Positions 25,636 to 33,576 of a stretch of 47,239 nt of DNA are shown here, piece by piece; the stretch's first letter is position 1, and each line of letters begins with the position of its first letter. Under the pieces are notes generated by a model. The model was not told the DNA's origin and made no database searches. It saw only the letters and a program-made list of their open reading frames with translations. Source of the DNA: Longimicrobiales bacterium (GTDB lineage Bacteria > Gemmatimonadota > Gemmatimonadetes > Longimicrobiales > Gaopeijiaceae); assembly GCA_028279425.1 (NCBI GenBank), contig JANQNV010000017.1:1-47239 (forward strand), written 5' to 3'. A program made the position numbers and the translations under genes.

Positions 25636-27330
25636 ATGCGAGCGAACCCGACGCGGTGGAACGCACTGGCGGTCACTCTCGTGATCGGTACGTGCCCGCA
25701 GGCCGGCTTCGACGGATGGGCGCCGCCAGGTAGGCTCGACGACGCGTCGCCTCGAGCGGGGTGGGAGCGCTCCGCGTTGCCGCCGAACGAAGGGGCGTCG
25801 GATCTGCCCGTGCTCTTCACCGACGACTTCGAGGGCGACGGCTCGTCGTTCTTCGAAGTCGAGGGATTCGAACGCGAACCGGGCTCGGGCGTCGACGGTT
25901 CGCGGGGACTCAGCGCGACGATCGAACGGGGTGAACAGAACGCAGGGTCGGCGAAGTTGGGCATCGGCGCGGTTCCCGACGCATACCTCGCGGGCGTCGG
26001 AGACCCCGCGACGGCATACGACGACCTCGAGTACGAGTTCGACGTACGGGTCCAGGGGTCGCGAGGTATGCCCTACAAGCTCGTGCGATCCGCCGTCCTG
26101 GCGAGAGCCGACTGGTCGGAGGCCGCCGTCGCACACGCCTGGGGCTCGCCGAACCTCCGCCAGATACGAGGCGACCCCGCCACCGGTGTCGAGGGAAGCA
26201 GCGTGGCCGCGTCAGGCTACAACGACTTCGAGGCGTTCCGCTGGCTGGGACAGATGCCGGGCGGCGTGGTGGCCGACGGCGCGTGGCATCGGGTGCGGAT
26301 TCGCCAGGCGCTCAACACCCTCGGGCGCCGCGACGGACTCTTCGAGATCGAGGTCGACGGCGAGCTCGTGCGCCGCGATGACCTGGATTGGCGCGGCCGG
26401 TATTCGGGCTACGGGTGGAATGTCATCTTCTTCGAGGCCTACTACAACGGCGGCGCGCCGAACGACATCGAGGTCACCTTCGACAATCTGGTCGTTCGGG
26501 GCGAGGGTGCCCGGTACGAGCCGGTGGTCGACGCCGAGTCCGGCGCGGCCGAGGTGTCCGAGGTCCCCGACGAGTCCGGTTCGGGCGAGGTCCCCGACGA
26601 CCCCGACGACCGCGACGACCGCGGGGCCGAGAGTCCCGACGTTTCGCCCTCGGGCGCCTGGTATGAGCAACGATGGGACGCGCCGGACCTCGGCGCGCTC
26701 CTCGCGCAGCCGGGGATCGACCGCATCGAATACGAACCGTCGTACGTCTCGCTGATCGACGACGCCGACGGGCCCGGGTTCGATCGAGCTCTGCGCGTCA
26801 CCTTCCCGCCGAGCGGGGGCAGCAATACGGCCGGCATCAACGTCTACTTTCCCCGCGCAGGTCAGGACCGGCCGAAGGAGATCTGGTTCGAGTACTACGC
26901 GCGCCACTCCGACAACTGGACGACCGAAGGACCCGGACCGGGCTCGGCCGGCCACAAGCACCTCTTCCTCTTCGATCAGGAGGAGACGTCGGCCGGACGC
27001 TGGGAGGTCATGGCAGGCACCTTCGGTAGCCAGACCTACATGCAGATCGCGGGTGGTCGGGGGAGCGGAGCCAACGCTCCCGTACACACGCCGTGGGACG
27101 GCGAGTGGCGGTTGTATCGCTGCCACGCGCGCATGCACCAGATCCGCGGCGCCTGGGAGTGCTGGGTGGATGGACGGCACTTCACATGGGGCCGGGGCAA
27201 CACCGACCGGAAGCAGGGCCTGTACTTCAACCAGATCGCCCTGTCGCGCAATTCGAACCGCGGGGTCGCCGAGGTCATGACCCTCGACTTCGGTCCGCTG
27301 TTCGTCTACACGACCGATCCGGGCTGGTAG
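25636..27330 (+). CDS. Exported two-domain concanavalin-like protein (lyase/lectin-like)
   Basis: A 564-residue protein starting one base after the previous stop, with GGAGGG just upstream. The N-terminus is hydrophobic (about 8-18) but a cleavage site is unclear. The first domain (about 55-295) ends in jelly-roll strands of the type LFEIEVDGELV and IEVTFDNLVVRG. An acidic linker with EVPDE/EVPDD repeats (about 300-335) follows. The second domain (about 340-564) has WYEQRWD, EIWFEYYARHSDNW, WDGEWRLYRCHARMH, CWVDGRHF and LDFGPLFVYT, as in beta-jelly-roll polysaccharide lyase-like or LamG-like proteins. It may bind or cleave a polysaccharide. The catalytic residues cannot be assigned, so this is not called a lyase. 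Confidence 0.68.
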   Translation: MRANPTRWNALAVTLVIGTCPQAGFDGWAPPGRLDDASPRAGWERSALPPNEGASDLPVLFTDDFEGDGSSFFEVEGFEREPGSGVDGSRGLSATIERGEQNAGSAKLGIGAVPDAYLAGVGDPATAYDDLEYEFDVRVQGSRGMPYKLVRSAVLARADWSEAAVAHAWGSPNLRQIRGDPATGVEGSSVAASGYNDFEAFRWLGQMPGGVVADGAWHRVRIRQALNTLGRRDGLFEIEVDGELVRRDDLDWRGRYSGYGWNVIFFEAYYNGGAPNDIEVTFDNLVVRGEGARYEPVVDAESGAAEVSEVPDESGSGEVPDDPDDRDDRGAESPDVSPSGAWYEQRWDAPDLGALLAQPGIDRIEYEPSYVSLIDDADGPGFDRALRVTFPPSGGSNTAGINVYFPRAGQDRPKEIWFEYYARHSDNWTTEGPGPGSAGHKHLFLFDQEETSAGRWEVMAGTFGSQTYMQIAGGRGSGANAPVHTPWDGEWRLYRCHARMHQIRGAWECWVDGRHFTWGRGNTDRKQGLYFNQIALSRNSNRGVAEVMTLDFGPLFVYTTDPGW

Positions 27331-27374
27331 GAGCGCCGACGGCCCTGTCGCAACCCTCCGAGGAATCAGGGTGT

Positions 27375-27390
27375 CGTAACTATAGGTACG
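27375..27390 (+). promoter_or_regulatory. Palindromic operator-like site upstream of PadR gene 2
   Basis: The 16-base sequence CGTAACTATAGGTACG matches its own complement at 14 of 16 positions (arms CGTA/TACG, centre CTATAG). It lies in the 122-bp gap between the concanavalin-like gene and the second PadR gene, 62 bases before the PadR ATG. This is the natural place for an autoregulatory operator. Confidence 0.5.
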
Positions 27391-27452
27391 TCATCTACAG
27401 CTACGATGACGACGACCCGCCTCACGACAGCGACAACCCCCGGACGGGACAC

Positions 27453-27818
27453 ATGACACCTCGGACACCTGGCCGCTCCGCCGTACCTTCCCTCACTCCG
27501 CTCGAGCTCGAAATCCTGATTGCGCTCGGCGATCGGCCTCGACACGGGTACGGCATCATTCAGGATATCGAAGCTCGCGTGCGAGGGTTCGGCGACTTGC
27601 GTTCCGGTACGCTCTACCTCGCGCTGCGCCGGCTGGAACGGGCGGGTTGGGTGCGGTCCTGTGCGACGCCCGCCGAGGAGGTCGGGGGAGATCGGCGGCG
27701 CAAGTTCGTCGAAATCACGAAGGCCGGCCGTGACGTAGCTCGAAAACGACTCCGCGAAATGCGACGTACGCTCGAAGCGGCCGAGGATCGGGCACTCGTG
27801 CGCCGCCGTGGTACCTGA
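27453..27818 (+). CDS. PadR-family transcriptional regulator (2)
   Basis: A 121-residue winged-helix protein. PadR features are LTPLELEILIALGDRPRHGYGIIQDIE (about 14-40), the recognition helix with SGTLYLALRRLERAGWV (about 52-68), and a wing with RRRKFVEITKAGRDVARKRL. The ATG at 27453 was chosen because the preceding open stretch overlaps the concanavalin-like gene in another frame. It ends two bases before the GTG of the downstream permease. It probably represses itself and that permease through the palindrome at 27375-27390. Confidence 0.92.
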   Translation: MTPRTPGRSAVPSLTPLELEILIALGDRPRHGYGIIQDIEARVRGFGDLRSGTLYLALRRLERAGWVRSCATPAEEVGGDRRRKFVEITKAGRDVARKRLREMRRTLEAAEDRALVRRRGT

Positions 27819-27820
27819 GG

Positions 27821-30475
27821 GTGGGCCGCCTCGATGGGGGCCGATTCGACGAAACGGTGCTGCGCGTGGCGCTACGCGCTTGGCCAAGGGCTGCGCGATC
27901 AGAGGCCGAGCGCCAGATCCGCCCGGCATTCGAAGCCCGGCGCGCACGGGGCGGGGGATTGGTGGACCTGGCGCTCGAGGCCGCGGACGTCGCCTGGTCT
28001 GGGCTCCGGGTACGGTGGAGCGAGCGCAGCATAGCGAGCCGATCGAAGCCTGAAGCGGCGTGGGCCGCGACCTCGGGGGTGGGATCGGCAGCCGTGAAGA
28101 GTCTTGCGAGAAGCCCCGGATGGAGCTTGCTGACCGTGGGAATCCTCGGCGTGGGGCTCGCCGCGTCGACAGGAGTCTTCGCGGTAGTCGATGCCGTGGC
28201 GCTTCGTCCTCTTCCCTACTCGCAGCCCGAAGGGCTGGTTCGGGTGGGGGTGGAGCGGGAGGGACGCCCGGGACTATCCACCGTATCGGGGCCCAACTTC
28301 CGGGACATCGCCGCGCAGGTCTCCACGCTCCAGTCACTGGCCGCCGTTACGCCCAGCACGATGGGTGTGTCCGCCACCGGCGGGCCGTCGGAGCTGGTAA
28401 GCGGCGCCTGGGTCTCTGGTGACTTCTTCGCAGTCCTGGAGACGGTTCCGACCGAAGGACGCACCCTCGTGGCATCCGATGATCGGGCCGCCGCACCCCC
28501 TGCCATCGTCCTGAGCCATGCGCTGGCTCGCCGGCTCTTCGGTGAGGAAGCGCCGGTTGGCCGATCTCTGACGATCGACGATCTGCGGGCCACCGTGGTC
28601 GGCGTCATGCCTCGGGACTTCCATCCTCCGGAAGGGGTGAATCTCGGAAGGACCGCCCTGTGGGTCCCGCTCGCCCACGCACCTCTCCCGGTTCACGAGC
28701 GGGGCCTCGCATTTCTCGACTTGCTGGGCCGCCTTCGACCCGGTGTAGCGGCCGAGTCCGCCGCCGTGGAACTCGCAGCAATCGGCGGCGCTCTCATCGA
28801 GTCTCACGCCCTGCCCCCGCGTGCGTTCGCTCGGCTGGGTCTTCGGCCACTTCGAGACGAAACCGTCGGAGAGACGGGCCCCCTCCTGACGCTTCTTCTA
28901 ACCGCAGTCGTCCTGGTGCTCGGCATCGCCGTGCTCAACGCCGCCAATCTCACCCTTCTCCGGGCCCTCGACCGAACCGACAGCCTCCGACTACGGATGG
29001 CGCTTGGCGCGTCGAAGGCGAGAGTCGTGGCAGAGTCGGCGGTCGAGGGCGCCCTCGTAGGTGTGCTTGGCGGTGCACTGGGCACGGCCCTGGCAGGCCT
29101 CGCGCTCCAGGCTGTCGCTCGAGTTCAGCCGGTCGACCTCCCACGTCTCGCGGAGGTCACGGTCGATGCCCGCATCACGGGGGTCGCGCTGGCGGTGGCC
29201 ATCGCATCCGGGCTCCTGGCGGGAATGGTGCCGGCAATGGCCGCCGTGGGCGGAATGGACTCACCCCGGGTGGGCCGGGTGCGCACGACCGCGCCCCTGC
29301 GCGCTCACCTGCTTCGGGATGGCGTTGTGGTGGCCCAGGTCGCGCTCGGCCTCGCTCTGGCTGGCAGCGCCGCGCTCGTTGGCCGCAGCCTGGCAGCCTT
29401 CCGCGCCACGCCCCTTGGCCTGGAGGCCGGCGGGCTCCACGTAGCCACGCTGCGCATGGACGGCGTGGGCGGACCCGACTTCGAACCGGCGCACGTGGAC
29501 GACCTGGTGACCGCCGTCCGCAACCAGCCCGGCGTAGTCGACGCCGGCGTCGGCTCCGGATCCCCTTACGTCCCCGGCGGCTTCGTCGGGTACCTCGTTC
29601 CCGACGGAGTCGACGTTTCACCCGAGGAGCGGGCGCGTGCACGGGTCGAATTCCACCGGGTGGGGGGTGGTGCGCTCGGCTTGCTCGGAATACAGCTCAT
29701 GCGGGGTCGCGATATAGCCGAAACGGATCGTGCCGATTCGGAGCCGGTCGTGGTCGTGTCGCGGGCCGTCGCTGAAGCGTGGTGGAAGGGCGAGGATCCA
29801 CTCGGTCGCCTCGTCACGCTGGGAGGTGACGGGCTCGCGACACCGCGCCGAGTGGTTGGGATCGCCGCGGACCCTCGCTACCGTGGTCCGGCAACCGAAC
29901 CCGAACAGCACGTTTGGATCCCGTGGCGTCAAATGCCCGCCGCCCCTCTCGATCTTCGCGTGCGGGTCTCCGGCGAGGTCAGCCCCGACCAGCTGGTCGC
30001 GTCGGCCGTCGCCACCGTCCCCGGCGTCCACGTCCGCGGGGTCCGCTCCGTCTCTGCGTCTCTCGCCGAGCGCTACGTGGAGCCCACCTTCTTCGCTGCT
30101 CTGTTCGGGGGCTTCGCCAGCATTGCGCTCGTGTTCGCGGCGGTCGGCTTGCACTCCACGCTCTCACAGGCCGTGCGCGCGCGACGAGCCGAACTCGGAA
30201 TCAGGATGGCGCTCGGAGCCGATCGGGCCCGCCTCACGCGTCGAGTGATTCTTCGTGGCCTGGCAGTTGCCGGCGTGGGCGTCGTCGCCGGGGGCCTCCT
30301 TTCGCTCCTGGGCACTCGGCTGACGACGTCACTCCTGTTCGGCGTACACACCGACGACCCTCTCGCGTGGTCGTGGGCTGTGGTCGGCGTTCTGGTGACC
30401 GCACTCATGGCAAGTGGAGTCCCCGCGTGGAGTGCGGGTCGTACGGATCCCGTGGAGAGTCTGCGAGGCGAATAG
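27821..30475 (+). CDS. ADOP/MacB-like FtsX-domain permease (2)
   Basis: An 884-residue permease with the duplicated MacB-domain/FtsX plan. The soluble N-terminal helical part (1-90) includes a short LRVALRAWPRAARSEAE region typical of these proteins. The first transmembrane helix is near 100-125 and the first FtsX core about 345-480, with LRMALGASKARVVAESAVEGA. The second half begins near 500, and the final FtsX core has AELGIRMALGADRARLTRRVILRG. It ends AGRTDPVESLRGE. The start is GTG at 27821, just after the PadR stop; a later in-frame GTG cannot be excluded. No ATPase is encoded beside it and the substrate is unknown. Confidence 0.88.
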   Translation: MGRLDGGRFDETVLRVALRAWPRAARSEAERQIRPAFEARRARGGGLVDLALEAADVAWSGLRVRWSERSIASRSKPEAAWAATSGVGSAAVKSLARSPGWSLLTVGILGVGLAASTGVFAVVDAVALRPLPYSQPEGLVRVGVEREGRPGLSTVSGPNFRDIAAQVSTLQSLAAVTPSTMGVSATGGPSELVSGAWVSGDFFAVLETVPTEGRTLVASDDRAAAPPAIVLSHALARRLFGEEAPVGRSLTIDDLRATVVGVMPRDFHPPEGVNLGRTALWVPLAHAPLPVHERGLAFLDLLGRLRPGVAAESAAVELAAIGGALIESHALPPRAFARLGLRPLRDETVGETGPLLTLLLTAVVLVLGIAVLNAANLTLLRALDRTDSLRLRMALGASKARVVAESAVEGALVGVLGGALGTALAGLALQAVARVQPVDLPRLAEVTVDARITGVALAVAIASGLLAGMVPAMAAVGGMDSPRVGRVRTTAPLRAHLLRDGVVVAQVALGLALAGSAALVGRSLAAFRATPLGLEAGGLHVATLRMDGVGGPDFEPAHVDDLVTAVRNQPGVVDAGVGSGSPYVPGGFVGYLVPDGVDVSPEERARARVEFHRVGGGALGLLGIQLMRGRDIAETDRADSEPVVVVSRAVAEAWWKGEDPLGRLVTLGGDGLATPRRVVGIAADPRYRGPATEPEQHVWIPWRQMPAAPLDLRVRVSGEVSPDQLVASAVATVPGVHVRGVRSVSASLAERYVEPTFFAALFGGFASIALVFAAVGLHSTLSQAVRARRAELGIRMALGADRARLTRRVILRGLAVAGVGVVAGGLLSLLGTRLTTSLLFGVHTDDPLAWSWAVVGVLVTALMASGVPAWSAGRTDPVESLRGE

Positions 30476-30576
30476 GTCCCAATCCAACGGCCCCCTGTCG
30501 CCCTCCCCTCGCTCGGGTTATTCTCACAAACGACAAAAATCTCGCTCCTCCCCCGACCGGGTGTCGTGCCGTGCAG

Positions 30577-30888
30577 ATGACCCTCTTCCAGATCCTCGCC
30601 GTGTTCAGCGAGGCGGGACCGACCGATGCCGCGTCGGTCCTGGAGCGCCTGGACGAACTTCTTCCCGCACGCGAGGTGCCCTCGCTGCCGGCCTTCTACC
30701 GGCACGTACGACGGGCGACCGAACTCGGCTGGATCGCAGTCGATGGCACGGAAGACCCGGCCGCAGAGCGCGGCGGGCGCCCGGCAAGACTCTTCCGGCT
30801 GACCCCGGCAGGCGCCGACGCCGTCCGCGGGCGGGCGCTCGAAATCGAGTCGATCACCCGGCTGGCGCTGGGTGGCGAGAGATCGTAG
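30577..30888 (+). CDS. PadR-like regulator (3), divergent
   Basis: A 103-residue protein (105 if it starts at the GTG at 30571). It looks like a drifted PadR winged helix: TLFQILAVFSEAGPTDAASVLERLDELLP, then a recognition region LPAFYRHVRRATELGWIAVDG and a wing RGGRPARLFRLTPAGADAVRGRAL. The GYGI-type turn of ordinary PadR proteins is missing. It overlaps the possible early starts of the downstream permease, and the position directly before an ADOP permease supports the assignment. The 100-bp gap upstream holds an A/T-rich stretch (about 30520-30542), a plausible promoter, without a clear palindrome. Confidence 0.72.
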   Translation: MTLFQILAVFSEAGPTDAASVLERLDELLPAREVPSLPAFYRHVRRATELGWIAVDGTEDPAAERGGRPARLFRLTPAGADAVRGRALEIESITRLALGGERS

Positions 30889-30904
30889 GCGCCGAGATCG
30901 GAGC

Positions 30905-33562
30905 ATGGGCACAGGAGCGGGTGGAGAGGAGGGGTTCTGGGTACGCCGCATGCGCTCGGCGCTCCGAGCGTATCCCTCTTCGTTCCGCGACGCCCTGGGC
31001 CCCGACATGCTCGAGGCCTTCCGGCGGGAGCTCGAGCGTCGGTCGCGAGGCGGTCGCTTCAGGGCCGACCGGTGGGCCATGGGGACGGTGCTCGCCACGG
31101 TCGGAGAAGGCCTTCGCGAGCGATGGCACGAGGCACGCGGCGGGACCGCGAGCGCGGGTGGACGACGACGAACGGGGGGAGATGCGATGTGGACCGAAGA
31201 GCTGCGCCAGAACCTGACCCTCCTCGCCCGGCAGAGCCGCCGACGGCCTGGGTTCACCGCACTCGTGACGCTGACTCTCGGACTCGGTATCGGTGCCACC
31301 GCCGGCGTCTACAGCGTGGTCCGCGGCGTCCTCCTACGGCCGCTGGCCTACCCCGACCCCGACCGACTGGTCTACGTCGACGGAGGCGGTGCCGCATCGC
31401 TTCTGAATCTGCGCGACCTCGGCGCGCGCCTCGAATCGCTCGAATCGCTCGAGGGCATGTTCGTTCCCAACACGGTGAACCTCACCGGCGAGGGCGAGGC
31501 GGAGCAGCTACAGCGGAGCTGGGTGTCGGGGGACTTCTTCGGGGTGGTGGGCCTTCCGCCCGCGGTTGGGCGCTGGCTGACCCCGGCCGACCTGGGTACC
31601 CAACGTGCCGTCCTCGATCACGGACTCTGGCAACGCCGATTCGGAGGCGATCCCGATATCGCCGGTCACACCGTACTGCTCGACGAAACCCCGTACGAGG
31701 TGGTGGGCGTCGCCTCCCCCGAGACGGACGCCCCCTTCCTGGTCGATGTGTGGACGTCGGTGCCGTACGGCCCCGGCGAGGGACCGCGCGAGATCCGTGG
31801 CTGGCGCGCGGTCGAACCGTACGGACGCCTGGCCGAGGGCTGGTCGCTCGAAGCGGCCCGGGCCGAGATCGAGACCGAATGGGCGCATCTGGAGGCCGAG
31901 TACCCGGAGGCGAACGAAGGGTGGGACGTGGGTGTGCAACCGCTGAAGTCGCACGTGACCGCAGGCGACGCCACCCCCCTCCGCCTTCTCGCGGGGGCAG
32001 CCGGCCTCTTCCTGCTCATCGCCTGCGCAAACGTCGCGAGTCTCTTCCTGGGACGACTCGATGAGCGGCGTCGGGAGTTCGCGGTGCGGTCTTCGATCGG
32101 CGCCGGGCACGGGCGGCTGCTCCGACAGGCGTGGACGGAGATTCTCGGGCTGGCGCTCCTGGGCGGCACCGTCGGCATCGCGCTCGCCACACTGGGTGTG
32201 GAGTGGGGTGTGGCATGGTTCGGAGCCGGCTTGTCCCGCCCGGACCAGGTCGTACTCGACGGCGGCGTGCTCGTGTTCTCACTCGCCTCGGCTCTGGGTG
32301 CGGCCGCCCTCGTCGGCACGATCACGGTGGTCGCGTGGGGCGCGGGCGAGCCGGCCGATGCGCTCCGACGTCTCGGGCGTACGGTAGCCGGGCGCACGGG
32401 GCTGCTGCGACGCAGTATGGTCGTCGCCCAGGTGGCCATGGCGCTGATGATGGTGGTGGGGCTGGGACTCCTGGTGCGCAGCTTCCAGAACATGCAAGCC
32501 ATCGACCTCGGCGTGACCACGGAGTCGGTGCTCGTGGCGAGCATCGGTCGTCTCTCCGGCAGTCGCTACCCCGACGGCGACGCCCGGCGACTGCTGGCCA
32601 CCCAGCTGCAGGACCGCATCGGGGCCGTACCCGGGGTCGAGGGTGTCGCACTCGCCAGCTACCTGCCGCTGGGCGGGTGCTGCTCGAACCAGCTCTTCCG
32701 CTCCATCGAAGATGCGGACGCCGAATCGGGGGCGGAGGTGCGGTGGGTGACCCCGAGTTACTTCCATGTGCTCGGAATCCCCCTCCTCGCGGGCGACCCC
32801 ATGGAGTCGCTGGGTCCCGGCGAGCCGAGGGGCGTGCTGGTCAGCTCGGTCATGACCCGGGAGCTCTTCGGAACCGTCGACGGCGCCGTCGGGCGGGAGG
32901 TGCAGCGCAACGACGACGAAGGCCCCCTACGCATTCACGGGGTGGTCGGCCCGGTGCGCGAGTGGGCCCCCACCCGAGAGGCGCCACCGGTGCTCTACTT
33001 CTCGGCACGGCAGGTCCCGTTGTCGGGAGGCTACCTGGTCGTGCGCGCGAGTCTTCCTGCGCCCCAGGTGGTGCCGGCGGTGCGCGCCGCGCTGGCGGAG
33101 GTCGATCCGCTGATCCCCTTGGACGAGGTGAAGCCACTCGACGACGTCGTGGCCGGGTACATGTCCGACCATCGGGCGACCACCCTGCTGATGACCCTGC
33201 TCGGTGCACTGGCCCTCGTGCTCGGCGTGGTGGGGATCTACGGCGTCATGAGCCACGCCGTGCAGGGCCGCCAGCGAGAAATCGGGGTGAGGCTGGCGTT
33301 GGGCGCCAGCCGACGCCGGGTCGCGCGGGGCATTCTGCGCGGAGCCCTGGAGCTGCTCGTTCCCGGCCTTGCACTGGGTCTGGCCGGAGCGTGGGTGGCC
33401 CGCCGCTTCGTCGAGAGCCTGCTCTACGAAGTCGGGCTGCTCGATCCCTGGGTGATCGGCGGCGTGGTGGCCCTCTTCACCATGACCGCGCTCGCGGCGG
33501 CGTCGGGCCCGGCGCGGCGAGCCGCCCGGGTCGACGTGGTCGACATTCTCAGCGAGGGGTAG
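30905..33562 (+). CDS. ADOP/MacB-like FtsX-domain permease (3)
   Basis: An 885-residue duplicated permease. The N-terminal helical region has the ADOP-type signature RAYPSSFRDALGPDMLEAF (about 20-38). The first transmembrane helix is near 120-145. The FtsX core of the first half shows EFAVRSSIGAGHGRLLRQAW, and the second half ends with REIGVRLALGASRRRVARGI and AARVDVVDILSEG. The start at 30905 has GGAGC nearby; an upstream in-frame start at 30872 would overlap the PadR gene, and an ATG at 30950 is also possible. Its stop lies 14 bases from the stop of the convergent fourth permease, with no obvious terminator between them. Confidence 0.9.
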   Translation: MGTGAGGEEGFWVRRMRSALRAYPSSFRDALGPDMLEAFRRELERRSRGGRFRADRWAMGTVLATVGEGLRERWHEARGGTASAGGRRRTGGDAMWTEELRQNLTLLARQSRRRPGFTALVTLTLGLGIGATAGVYSVVRGVLLRPLAYPDPDRLVYVDGGGAASLLNLRDLGARLESLESLEGMFVPNTVNLTGEGEAEQLQRSWVSGDFFGVVGLPPAVGRWLTPADLGTQRAVLDHGLWQRRFGGDPDIAGHTVLLDETPYEVVGVASPETDAPFLVDVWTSVPYGPGEGPREIRGWRAVEPYGRLAEGWSLEAARAEIETEWAHLEAEYPEANEGWDVGVQPLKSHVTAGDATPLRLLAGAAGLFLLIACANVASLFLGRLDERRREFAVRSSIGAGHGRLLRQAWTEILGLALLGGTVGIALATLGVEWGVAWFGAGLSRPDQVVLDGGVLVFSLASALGAAALVGTITVVAWGAGEPADALRRLGRTVAGRTGLLRRSMVVAQVAMALMMVVGLGLLVRSFQNMQAIDLGVTTESVLVASIGRLSGSRYPDGDARRLLATQLQDRIGAVPGVEGVALASYLPLGGCCSNQLFRSIEDADAESGAEVRWVTPSYFHVLGIPLLAGDPMESLGPGEPRGVLVSSVMTRELFGTVDGAVGREVQRNDDEGPLRIHGVVGPVREWAPTREAPPVLYFSARQVPLSGGYLVVRASLPAPQVVPAVRAALAEVDPLIPLDEVKPLDDVVAGYMSDHRATTLLMTLLGALALVLGVVGIYGVMSHAVQGRQREIGVRLALGASRRRVARGILRGALELLVPGLALGLAGAWVARRFVESLLYEVGLLDPWVIGGVVALFTMTALAAASGPARRAARVDVVDILSEG

Positions 33563-33576
33563 GGCTCAGGCTCCGC

